The notes under the pieces are model-generated. The model was given only the letters and a program-made list of their open reading frames with translations, searched no databases and was not told where the DNA came from. The position numbers were made by a program, and so were the translations under genes. A stretch of 33,530 nucleotides of DNA. It comes from RGIG5675 sp050943435 (GTDB lineage: Bacteria > Bacillota > Clostridia > Oscillospirales > Ruminococcaceae). The first letter of the stretch is position 1; each line of letters starts with the position of its first letter. Where the stretch lies: assembly GCA_050943435.1 (NCBI GenBank), contig JBMNPE010000005.1, positions 1 through 33,530 of the forward strand. Direction: 5' to 3'. This document shows positions 6,624 through 13,975 of the stretch, piece by piece.

Positions 6624-8519
6624 ATGAAGATATACAAGGAACTAAAAAGCGACGTAGTCGTCATAGGGGCAGGACATGCCGGAATTGAGGCCGGGCTCGC
6701 AGCTGCGAGGCTCGGAGTCTCGGTCTGCGTGCTGACCCTCTCCCTCGACTGCATAGGAAACATGCCGTGCAATCCGTGTATAGGCGGCACTGCAAAGGGA
6801 CAGCTCGTGTTCGAGCTCGACGCCCTCGGCGGGGAGATGGGGAAGGCTGCCGATGCGACAATGCTGCAGGGAAGGATGCTCAACAGGTCCAAGGGCCCCG
6901 CAGTGCAGTCTCTCAGGGTACAGAGCGACAGGGCTGCATACAGGGCGTACATGAAGAGGGCCCTGGAGGAGCAGGAGGGACTGGATCTGCTGCAGGATGA
7001 GGCAGTGGAAATAACCACTGATGGCAATAGGGTGAGGTCCGTCATCACCTCCCTCGGATTTGAGATTTTCTGCAGTGCTGTGATTGTCGCCACAGGGACG
7101 TATCTCGGCGGAAGGATATTTGTCGGAGAAGCGACAAGGGAGAACGGCCCCGACGGGATAAGCGCCGCCTCAAGGCTCACGAAGAGCCTCGTCTCCCTCG
7201 GGGTTCCCATCAGGAGATTCAAGACCGGAACCCCGGCAAGGGTGCACAGGAGGAGCATAGACTTCTCGGGGCTGGAGGTTCAGCCCGGGGATCCATCGCC
7301 GGTTCCCTTCCATTTCGGCGACGACCCCAAAAAACTAAACAATACCGGCATATGCTGGATAGACTACACGAATGAGAAGACGCATGAGATAATCAGGCGC
7401 AACATCTCAAGATCTCCCCTCTACAGCGGGGAGATAGTTGGCATCGGCCCCAGATACTGCCCATCCATCGAGGACAAGGTCATGAGATTCCCCGACAGGA
7501 AGAGGCACCAGTTCTTTATCGAACCATGCGGGGAAAACACGGAGGAGATGTATCTCCAGGGCCTGTCATCCTCGCTCCCGCTGGACGTCCAGTATGAGAT
7601 GTACAGGTCCATTAAGGGACTCGAAAATGTAAAGATCATGCGGCCCGCCTACGCTATAGAATACGACTGCTGCGACCCTCTGTGGCTCGACCAGACTCTC
7701 TGCAGCAAGGAGATAGAGGGCCTCTACGGGGCGGGGCAGTTCTGCGGCACTTCCGGGTACGAGGAAGCGGCGGTGCAGGGGCTCATGGCCGGGATCAACG
7801 CAGCGAGGAGGATAAAGGGCCTGGATCCCGTGATACTTTCAAGGAGCTCGTCCTATATAGGCACGCTGATAGACGACCTTGTCACAAAGGGAGTGAAGGA
7901 TCCTTACAGGATGATGACTGCCAGAAGCGAGTATAGGCTGCTGCTGCGCCAGGACAACGCCGACCGCAGGCTCTGCGAAACCGGGTATAGGATAGGGCTT
8001 CTCCCGGAGGGCAGGTACAGGGAGTATCTCGCCGGAAAAGAGGCTTTTGAGGCGGAGTACAGGAGAATGAACACCGAAAAGATAAAGCCGTCCCCCGAGC
8101 TGAATGCCGTCCTCAGCGAGAAGGGATCTCCTAAGCTCACAAGGTCGGCGACTGTGGCTGACCTGATAAAATGGCCCCGCATCGGCTACGACGACATAAA
8201 GGAATTTGATTCCGGAAGGCCCCGGGATGAAACGGTTTCATACAAGGCCGCGGTTGAGATCAAATATGCCGGATATATAGCCAGGCTGGATTCCCAGATA
8301 GAAAAGGCGAAAAGGCTGGAGCAGATGCTGATACCGGAAGACATCGATTATTCGGCTGTGACGGGTCTCAGGACCGAAGCAGTTGAAAAGCTGTCAGCCG
8401 TGAGGCCAAGGTCGATAGGACAGGCAGGCAGGATAAGTGGTGTAAACCCTACGGATGTAAACGTGCTTGCGATCTGGATCTTCAGGGACAGGAGGAACAG
8501 GGATGGCGGTAACGGCTGA
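6624..8519 (+). CDS. mnmG: tRNA uridine-5-carboxymethylaminomethyl modification enzyme MnmG (GidA)
   Basis: FAD-dependent partner of MnmE. The 631-residue protein opens with a Rossmann FAD motif VVVIGAGHAGIEAGLAAARL and carries the strongly conserved CNPCIGGTAKGQLVFELDAL stretch, including the catalytic-type Cys pair. Further family blocks include DGISAASRLTKSL and GLYGAGQFCGTSGYEEAAVQ, and a helical C-terminal domain follows (MMTARSEYRLLLRQDNAD region). Length is normal for the family. It is co-directional with mnmE and overlaps rsmG by 17 bases, so mnmE-mnmG-rsmG is likely one transcription unit. The ribosome binding site is weak. Confidence 0.96.
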   Translation: MKIYKELKSDVVVIGAGHAGIEAGLAAARLGVSVCVLTLSLDCIGNMPCNPCIGGTAKGQLVFELDALGGEMGKAADATMLQGRMLNRSKGPAVQSLRVQSDRAAYRAYMKRALEEQEGLDLLQDEAVEITTDGNRVRSVITSLGFEIFCSAVIVATGTYLGGRIFVGEATRENGPDGISAASRLTKSLVSLGVPIRRFKTGTPARVHRRSIDFSGLEVQPGDPSPVPFHFGDDPKKLNNTGICWIDYTNEKTHEIIRRNISRSPLYSGEIVGIGPRYCPSIEDKVMRFPDRKRHQFFIEPCGENTEEMYLQGLSSSLPLDVQYEMYRSIKGLENVKIMRPAYAIEYDCCDPLWLDQTLCSKEIEGLYGAGQFCGTSGYEEAAVQGLMAGINAARRIKGLDPVILSRSSSYIGTLIDDLVTKGVKDPYRMMTARSEYRLLLRQDNADRRLCETGYRIGLLPEGRYREYLAGKEAFEAEYRRMNTEKIKPSPELNAVLSEKGSPKLTRSATVADLIKWPRIGYDDIKEFDSGRPRDETVSYKAAVEIKYAGYIARLDSQIEKAKRLEQMLIPEDIDYSAVTGLRTEAVEKLSAVRPRSIGQAGRISGVNPTDVNVLAIWIFRDRRNRDGGNG

Positions 8520-9204
8520 CAAAATAATCAGCAACGCATCACTCTGCGGGATAGAGGTCGGCATGGAAAAGGCCGAGCTTCTGTCCCGGTATTCAAACGC
8601 TGTCCTCGAACAGAACAGGTTTTTCAACCTGACCGGAATAACCGAAGAAAACGAATTTGTGACAAGACATATAACGGACTCACTCGTCTGTGCCATGCGT
8701 CCTGAGGTCACAGGAAAGGTAGCGGACGTCGGGACGGGCGCCGGATTTCCTGGAGCTGTCATCGGGATTTTAAAAGACGAAGTCAGCATCACCCTGATAG
8801 AGGCCACCGGAAAGAAGCTCAGTTTTGCTTCAGGGATGCTGGATGAAATGGGCATAAGATGCACTGCCATGCACTCAAGGGCAGAGGATGCCGCAAAGAC
8901 AATGCCGGGAATTTCATTTGACTGCGTCACTGCGAGGGGGCTCGCGGTGCTGCCTGCGGCCATGGAATACTGCCTTCCGCTTGTGAAGACCGGAGGATAT
9001 TTCATAGCCATGAAGAATTCCGGATCGTATATCCGCGAGAGATCCGGCAGGGCGGAAAAGCTTCTCGGTACAGGCAGGCCTCAGGTGATACAATATACAC
9101 TGCCCGACGGTGCGGAGCACGAGCTTATAATTTTCAAAAAGCTGAGGCAGTGCAGTCCCGGCTATCCGCGCCGCAGCGACAGGATTAGAAAGGATCCCCT
9201 GTGA
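8503..9204 (+). CDS. rsmG: 16S rRNA (guanine-N7)-methyltransferase RsmG (GidB)
   Basis: SAM-dependent enzyme that methylates G527 (E. coli numbering) of 16S rRNA. The 233-residue protein has the class I methyltransferase motif VADVGTGAGFPGAVIGIL and the preceding family block FFNLTGITEENEFVTRHITDS. The start at 8503 is preceded by AGGAGG at 8489-8494; it lies inside the end of mnmG, with a 17-base overlap. The C-terminus carries the basic RxDRIRKDPL tail seen in the family. Gene order mnmE-mnmG-rsmG is the standard origin-proximal cluster. Here soj/spo0J-type partition genes do not follow. Confidence 0.95.
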   Translation: MAVTADKIISNASLCGIEVGMEKAELLSRYSNAVLEQNRFFNLTGITEENEFVTRHITDSLVCAMRPEVTGKVADVGTGAGFPGAVIGILKDEVSITLIEATGKKLSFASGMLDEMGIRCTAMHSRAEDAAKTMPGISFDCVTARGLAVLPAAMEYCLPLVKTGGYFIAMKNSGSYIRERSGRAEKLLGTGRPQVIQYTLPDGAEHELIIFKKLRQCSPGYPRRSDRIRKDPL

Positions 9205-10052
9205 TGTATGGCGGAAGAGAAAACAGAAGATTCAGGACTATTATCGTTTCCGCAGCCCTGATTGCCTTCGCCGCAGGAATATGGTTTGAGGTCTTCCACA
9301 TCGATCCCAAAAGCGGATATCCCCTGGACAGGGCCGGCACCATATATTCTGTCACTGCCCTCTGCATTTCAGCCGGACTTCCTGTACTCCTTGGTGTTTT
9401 CCGAGCCGGCAGGAAAATCTGCCTGGACCTCGGACGCAGCGTGCCTGCAGGGATAGCTTCCGCAGCTGCGGCACTGTCTGCAGGTGCTTTCTGTGTATTC
9501 GGGTTCGCAGAATGTCGGGCGGAATACGGCTCCTTTTCCGGTGCTTTTTCATCTGAAGCCGGAATGCACGGTGTCATGACGGCAGTGTGCACCGTGGCGG
9601 CAGTGCCCTCAGCAGTGTACCTTGCAACCGTGTCGGCAGCTTATTTCGGGAAGCTGAAGAAGGGATCTCTGGTTTTCGGCATATTCCTCGCAGTCTGGTA
9701 TTTCGCAAGACTGCTGATGTTTGAAACAGCCGGGGCTCTCAACCAGAACAGGTGGAGGAACAGCATAGCCCTTGCGGCATGCGTGGCTGCCGTCCTGTTC
9801 ACTGCAAGGATTTATTCGATGTACGCCTACGGCAGGAAATTGTCTGCAAGGGGATCAGCGCTGATTGCGGTTTTCTGCATATGCACTTCATTCTGTGCCG
9901 GGCTTCCATCTGCTGTTTCATACATAATGGCCGGGGACCTGCTGAACGCGGCGGGCTCGGCAGTCGACGGCATGGCCGGATTTATGGCTCTCATGTCTCT
10001 GAGGAGGTCTGGGAAAGGCGGGGATGACCTTGAAGAACAGGAAATGGGTTAA
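9204..10052 (+). CDS. Multi-pass membrane protein of unknown function
   Basis: A 282-residue hydrophobic protein that I do not recognise. It has about seven or eight membrane segments (near residues 12-31, 47-65, 80-100, 122-145, 153-170, 182-201, 214-238 and 246-262), an N-terminal Arg-rich cytoplasmic stretch and an acidic C-terminal tail. No catalytic motif is evident. It starts with the ATG at 9204, which overlaps the rsmG stop by one base, and AAGGA at 9190-9194 serves as the ribosome binding site. It is probably co-transcribed with rsmG. It overlaps a 36-codon gene at its 3' end by 29 bases. Confidence 0.75.
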   Translation: MYGGRENRRFRTIIVSAALIAFAAGIWFEVFHIDPKSGYPLDRAGTIYSVTALCISAGLPVLLGVFRAGRKICLDLGRSVPAGIASAAAALSAGAFCVFGFAECRAEYGSFSGAFSSEAGMHGVMTAVCTVAAVPSAVYLATVSAAYFGKLKKGSLVFGIFLAVWYFARLLMFETAGALNQNRWRNSIALAACVAAVLFTARIYSMYAYGRKLSARGSALIAVFCICTSFCAGLPSAVSYIMAGDLLNAAGSAVDGMAGFMALMSLRRSGKGGDDLEEQEMG

Positions 10053-10134
10053 GATAGCAACAACTGTGATTGCGGTTTTGGTGCTGCTTTCGCTTGCCCT
10101 GATGAGCATCCTGGCACTGATAGCCTTAATATGA
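10024..10134 (+). CDS. 36-residue single-span membrane miniprotein
   Basis: The ATG at 10024 opens a 36-codon frame ending in TGA at 10132-10134. The protein has a basic N-terminus (MTLKNRKWVK) and then one long hydrophobic helix (residues 11-36) to the last residue. This is the classic plan of tiny membrane proteins such as the stressosome-linked Prli42 or DUF4044-type proteins of Gram-positives, but I cannot assign it to either. It overlaps the end of the upstream membrane gene by 29 bases in another frame, which suggests coupling. A purine-rich GGAAAGGCGGGG sits just upstream. The lack of any charged residue in the helix supports a real product. Confidence 0.6.
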   Translation: MTLKNRKWVKIATTVIAVLVLLSLALMSILALIALI

Positions 10135-10142
10135 CAGCTGCA

Positions 10143-10151
10143 TGCTATAAT
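10143..10151 (+). promoter_or_regulatory. Extended -10 promoter for the 10202 gene
   Basis: TGC followed directly by a perfect TATAAT (10146-10151) gives an extended -10 element. No clear -35 is seen at 17 bases, which is compatible with this promoter type. It lies about 50 bases before the next start codon. Confidence 0.55.
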
Positions 10152-10201
10152 TGATATCGCAATAGGGCGGAAGCTGAACCGCAGATGCGCGAGGGGTAAA
10201 T

Positions 10202-11068
10202 ATGATTTACAAAGCTCTTCCTGACAAGTCTCTGAAGCTGACCAGAAAAATCCAGACTGCCGAAATGACGGAAGCTGCGGTTTTCAGAAAGTTTGCAAAA
10301 AAACAGCAGCTGGAGAAGAATGTAAACCTTTTCAACCAGATGGCCGATGAGAACGAACAGCACGGCGAAATGCTCAGAAAGTATTCGGGAAGGGCACCTG
10401 AGAGCGACAAATTCATAGAATGGCTCCTGTCCACTTCTTTTTCACTGCTTGGGTTCCCATTTACGGTCCAGATGATATTTGCACTCGAAAAAAACAGGCA
10501 GGACAGGTATCCCCAGCTTCTGATCTCTGTCCCAGAGACCGGAAAGGCCAATGAAGAGCACCTCCAGCACAGAAAGATACTCGATGAGATGCAGGAGGGC
10601 CGCGATTTCAGGACAGAATCCTTGGCGGCCGACAGGGTCTTCCTGTTTATTGCTGCCTCATTCTCTGTCCTGGCAGGATCCACGCTGTTTTACAGGGAAA
10701 CCAGAACTCCGCTGCTGTTCTTCCTTTCTGCTTCTGCAGTGCTTGCAGGGGCATCCATGGCAGCTTCATTCCTGACTTTTTCTGAAAACAGGATCAAAAA
10801 GCCTGGTGCAAAAGTAGCCGGACTGTTTGCATTATTCTTGGTCAGCGCAATGCTCACAGGCATTCCATACATGGCAGGAGCCGGCGTGATTGCGGCACCG
10901 ATCATATCATTCGCCATTTCAGCTGTGCTGCTTGCCCTGACAAGCGCATATATCTCCATATGTACATGCAGGGAATTCTGGGGCAGGTTCCTGGGAGGAG
11001 CGGCCTCGCTCATAGTGCTTTCATTCCTGTGCTACGGTGTGATGGAACTTGTTTCCGTGCTGTCCTGA
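10202..11068 (+). CDS. Rubrerythrin/VIT1-CCC1-like membrane protein (divergent)
   Basis: A 288-residue protein in two parts. The first 130 residues form a ferritin-like helical region with the pattern TAEMTEAAVFRKFAKK and, after about 25 residues, NQMADENEQHGEML. This resembles the rubrerythrin-like domain fused to some VIT1/CCC1 iron/manganese transporters. The second part (about 145-288) has about five membrane helices. Both expected ExxH metal motifs read NExH (NEQH 51-54, NEEH near 118), so the di-iron site may be altered or lost. The membrane half lacks the usual VIT1 sequence blocks I know. The assignment rests on the N-terminal pattern and overall plan. Confidence 0.55.
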   Translation: MIYKALPDKSLKLTRKIQTAEMTEAAVFRKFAKKQQLEKNVNLFNQMADENEQHGEMLRKYSGRAPESDKFIEWLLSTSFSLLGFPFTVQMIFALEKNRQDRYPQLLISVPETGKANEEHLQHRKILDEMQEGRDFRTESLAADRVFLFIAASFSVLAGSTLFYRETRTPLLFFLSASAVLAGASMAASFLTFSENRIKKPGAKVAGLFALFLVSAMLTGIPYMAGAGVIAAPIISFAISAVLLALTSAYISICTCREFWGRFLGGAASLIVLSFLCYGVMELVSVLS

Positions 11069-11110
11069 CCCTGCTTTTATCCCGGCCAAGGCAGCCTTCG
11101 GAGGATACAC

Positions 11111-11911
11111 ATGAAAAAGATTTTAAACTTTATCAGGGCTTCCGCATCTGTGATGCTTGTTTCAGCAGTGCTGTTCGGATGCTCTGCACAGAAAAGTGAA
11201 ACCAGCAGCTCCTCACAGTCTTCTGCGGATTCAAGCATATCCGAGAGTTCCCCGGCTGTGGATGAATCCAGCTCTGTTTCTGAAGAAAGCAGTTCCGGCG
11301 ATGAAGAAGCGTCCCCGCCCGAATTTGCGGTCAATGCCGTCCAGGTCATAAAACTGCGGGAGCTCGCAGCGTATTTCAACGTCTATCCCGAGGAATTCAC
11401 TGATGCGTCGCAGCTTTCCGACTACTGCATATTCTTTACGGCTGCCACAGCGTGTGCCGCTGATGACATCTCCGGTACGGAAATGCAGAATGGAATATCC
11501 CTGGACACCCTTTATGACAAGATAGACGAATATTTCGGGGGAAAGGCATCGCTGTCCGATAGTTGGTACAATTTGGATTATTCACCGTACACGGTGGATA
11601 TGGACGCCGGAGTCATTAAAAGCGTACCGACGGGCAGTTCCGGAAGCTACTACTACCCCTACAAGGTCCTGGAGACCGGGGAAGACACATATGAACTGTG
11701 GCTCATAGACCTGATGGATCCCCTCTATTACGATGATGAGGAGAACAAGACTCTTGTCGATTCCGGGAGCCTTCCCGGATGGGCAGACATCAAGGATATA
11801 GCCGGCAGCATGCAGACAAACATCTATACGTTCACTGTCGGCGAGAACGGGTACTATCTCTCCGGATTCAGGTATCTCAATTACAAGAACATCGACCACT
11901 ACGGATTTTGA
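11111..11911 (+). CDS. Lipoprotein of unknown function
   Basis: A 266-residue exported lipoprotein. It has a basic N-terminus, a hydrophobic stretch and lipobox LFGC with Cys24, then a Ser/Glu-rich flexible linker to about residue 75. The globular part is acidic and rich in Tyr (YYYPYKVLETGEDTYELWLI). I see no known enzyme motif. The start at 11111 follows a GGAGG at 11099-11103. It may be co-transcribed with the preceding membrane protein (42-base gap) and is closed by the strong hairpin at 11922-11952. A role at the outer membrane face is likely; a specific function cannot be given. Confidence 0.8.
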   Translation: MKKILNFIRASASVMLVSAVLFGCSAQKSETSSSSQSSADSSISESSPAVDESSSVSEESSSGDEEASPPEFAVNAVQVIKLRELAAYFNVYPEEFTDASQLSDYCIFFTAATACAADDISGTEMQNGISLDTLYDKIDEYFGGKASLSDSWYNLDYSPYTVDMDAGVIKSVPTGSSGSYYYPYKVLETGEDTYELWLIDLMDPLYYDDEENKTLVDSGSLPGWADIKDIAGSMQTNIYTFTVGENGYYLSGFRYLNYKNIDHYGF

Positions 11912-11921
11912 GCAGTACGTT

Positions 11922-11955
11922 AATGGAGGCCTCCGAAAAGGAGGCCTCCATTCTT
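11922..11955. terminator. Two-way intrinsic terminator between convergent genes
   Basis: A perfect 13-base-pair stem AATGGAGGCCTCC (11922-11934) / GGAGGCCTCCATT (11940-11952) with a GAAAA loop, followed by CTT. It lies between the lipoprotein gene (plus) and the hydrolase gene (minus). The flanking T-run is short, but the stem is very stable. Confidence 0.75.
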
Positions 11956-11975
11956 ATGTGCTCCTATTGGACAGT

Positions 11976-12932
11976 TCAGTCTGCGTTGACCACAGCTGTT
12001 ATTGAATCGCTGACGAACTTCTTGACCCTGTCTGAGTATTTGTCCGGATCGGCGAAATACGACACCGCATGTTTCGCCCCGTCGACCACCATGATATCGC
12101 TGAGCGGATTCTGGGACGCCGCATAGAGTTCAAGGCAGTCGTCCACAGGCACAACCGGGTCGCTGGACCCGTGGATGAACAGTATCGGGATGACAGATTT
12201 CTTGACGCCTTCAAGCGGCGATTTGTCGGACAGGTCCCTCCCGTTGCGGAGCCTCGAAATGGCATTTACTGAAAATACAGCCGGCTTTGACAGGAATTTC
12301 GGCATCTGCTTTTCAAACTCATGGTTCAGCTCTTTTTTGAGGTCTGCATATCCGCAGTCTTCCACAGCGCATATGACGGATTTCGGAAGATCCGGCTCAC
12401 CGCAGGCTATCATGACAGTGGAGGCTCCCATGGACACCCCGTGAAGGACATATTTCCTGCGGGGCTGCCTCCTCTCAAGCTCTTTTATCCACCTTATGAG
12501 ATCGGATGCCTCGGCCGGGCCCATCGTGAAGTATTTGCCTTCGCTCTTCCCGTGTGCGCGCAGGTCAGGCGCAAACACGTCTATCCCGACTGAGAGATAC
12601 ATGTTTGCAAGGAATCCGAGCTCCTTGGCCCTGCATTCGTGGCCGTGCACGAGAACCGCCATCACCGGGGACGGCTTGGAACCGGCTGAGAGCTGGTAAC
12701 CGTAGAGCTTGAGTCCGTCGTTTGTCACTATGGTGATCTCTTCGGTGTGCTGTTTCTCCCACCAGAGTGCCCATTTTTCAGACTGCATCCTGTAAGGCGT
12801 GGGATTGTGGATCGTGCGGGATTTTCTCTTCATTGCCTTGTCGAAAAGAAGTGAGCCTGCCCCGAAGAATGCCGCAGTCCCGACCCCGGCTGCAATGCCG
12901 AGAATGCCAGTCCATTTTTTCTTTTTGTCCAT
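11976..12932 (-). CDS. Alpha/beta hydrolase, membrane-anchored
   Basis: A 318-residue protein with a basic N-terminus and one hydrophobic helix (about 8-30) that probably anchors it to the membrane. An alpha/beta hydrolase domain follows. Visible elements are the oxyanion region VLVHGHE, the nucleophile elbow GVSMGAS with the Ser, the acid region HGSSDPVVP with the Asp, and the late His in DGAKHAVSY. The order and spacing fit the serine hydrolase/esterase-lipase family, like the YqkD group of Bacillota. The substrate is unknown. GGAG lies about ten bases before the ATG. No operon partner is obvious, since the next minus-strand gene is 177 bases upstream. Confidence 0.88.
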   Translation of the reverse strand: MDKKKKWTGILGIAAGVGTAAFFGAGSLLFDKAMKRKSRTIHNPTPYRMQSEKWALWWEKQHTEEITIVTNDGLKLYGYQLSAGSKPSPVMAVLVHGHECRAKELGFLANMYLSVGIDVFAPDLRAHGKSEGKYFTMGPAEASDLIRWIKELERRQPRRKYVLHGVSMGASTVMIACGEPDLPKSVICAVEDCGYADLKKELNHEFEKQMPKFLSKPAVFSVNAISRLRNGRDLSDKSPLEGVKKSVIPILFIHGSSDPVVPVDDCLELYAASQNPLSDIMVVDGAKHAVSYFADPDKYSDRVKKFVSDSITAVVNAD

Positions 12933-12970
12933 AACTTACAATCTCCAAAACGCTAGAATTGCTATCTGTT

Positions 12971-13111
12971 GCGCAGCATCCTGCGCGGGAATATAATTTA
13001 TCTGCCGGTATTTTCCGGCATCGCGGATCCCGCTAGGGATCCCGCTCATCCCGTTAGCCCAATTTGCGCGGGATTTAATGGCCGGTGCCGAGATGCACCG
13101 GCTCGTTTTTT
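12971..13111 (+). ncRNA. Five-hairpin intergenic element, possible structured RNA
   Basis: Five perfect inverted repeats follow one another: GCGCAG/CTGCGC (12971-12986), TGCCGG/CCGGCA (13003-13020), GGATCCC/GGGATCC (13025-13042), ATCCCG/CGGGAT (13048-13074) and GCCGGTGC/GCACCGGC (13081-13102). A run of six T (13106-13111) follows the last one, so on the plus strand the series ends like an intrinsic terminator. A TAGAAT at 12954-12959 could be a -10. No plus-strand gene needs this terminator. It could be a plus-strand small RNA, or the folded 3' end of the minus-strand metallo-hydrolase mRNA. Confidence 0.35.
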
Positions 13112-13739
13112 ATGCCTTGGCGAGCTTTGGGGTGAGCACGCAGATGCCTGGAGCGGTATCCCGTGCAACTTCAATTGTGCTCGATCCTGCGTACCTGATT
13201 TCGTCCGTGGCAAAGCGGGAGGTGAAATCCTCCAGTCCGGATGTGACGTCGTATCCGAAGGAGGAGGACCTGAAGTGCATCGGCACGGTGATTCTTGGCG
13301 CTGCCTTCCTGACTATCTCAGCAGCTGCTGCTCCGTCTACAGTGAAATATCCTCCGACGGGGATCATCATGACATCAGCGTCCTTTATGATGGCAATTTC
13401 ATCATCCGTGGGGATCCTTCCGATGTCCCCCATATGCACGGCCTTGATTCCATCCTTTCCATGGAAAACCAGGATGTCGCTGGTTCCCCTCTTCTTTCCA
13501 AGGCAGTCGTCGTGATATTCGTGAATGACCTTGAGGTCCATCGTGAAGGGCTTCCCGGTCAGCTTTACTGCCTTTGTGAAGGAATGGTCGCTGTGGCTGT
13601 GGGTGCAGAAAACTGCCTCTGCCTCAGCGGAGATATCTGAGTATCCGGGAACAGATCCCGGAGAATACGGGTCAACGACACATCTGGAGCTCCCGTCGTC
13701 CAGAATGAAGCAAGAATGACCCAGCCATGTTATTTTCAT
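13110..13739 (-). CDS. UlaG-like metallo-beta-lactamase-fold hydrolase
   Basis: A 209-residue cytosolic metallo-hydrolase. It starts MKITWLGHSCFILDDG, typical of the Lactamase_B_3/UlaG branch, and carries the metal-binding motif HSHSDH (47-52). Further expected ligands appear in GDIG (Asp) and in TVPMHF (His). UlaG-type enzymes open lactone rings or hydrolyse phosphodiesters, but many close homologues have no known substrate. AGGACGG upstream of the ATG serves as ribosome binding site. The gene reads toward the alpha/beta hydrolase, and the hairpin array at 12971-13102 lies between them. Confidence 0.85.
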   Translation of the reverse strand: MKITWLGHSCFILDDGSSRCVVDPYSPGSVPGYSDISAEAEAVFCTHSHSDHSFTKAVKLTGKPFTMDLKVIHEYHDDCLGKKRGTSDILVFHGKDGIKAVHMGDIGRIPTDDEIAIIKDADVMMIPVGGYFTVDGAAAAEIVRKAAPRITVPMHFRSSSFGYDVTSGLEDFTSRFATDEIRYAGSSTIEVARDTAPGICVLTPKLAKA

Positions 13740-13779
13740 ATTACGTCCGTCCTTTTCATGCTAAAGTGACGCATGCATT

Positions 13780-13975
13780 GTGCATTGTCTGTTAACATTT
13801 CTTTATATAATTATATTATTCCGGAACCTGATTGGAAGTGTACAACTGCCGGCGAAGCCGCTGAAGAGCCGAAGGAAAGCGACTTGTACAAGAATCCTCA
13901 TAAATATATAATATATAACTTGTCTGGAATATACGTGAATTTTGGGCCCTGCGGGGGCCATGGGAGATCTTAATT
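13780..13975 (+). promoter_or_regulatory. Promoter region and structured leader of typA
   Basis: This gap holds a likely promoter around 13793-13822 (TTAACA, 16-base spacer, TATTAT, with an overlapping TATAAT). A second AT-rich TATAAT is near 13905. In between, TGTACAA (13839-13845) can pair with TTGTACA (13884-13890). A GGCCC/GGGCC hairpin (13945-13959) lies directly before the GGGAGA ribosome binding site and could limit access to it. The exact start of transcription cannot be told. Confidence 0.4.

Noticed and set aside
6095..7258. A 387-codon open frame on the minus strand across mnmE and mnmG
   Set aside because: It spans the junction of two conserved genes on the other strand, shows no domain, and is explained by their codon bias.
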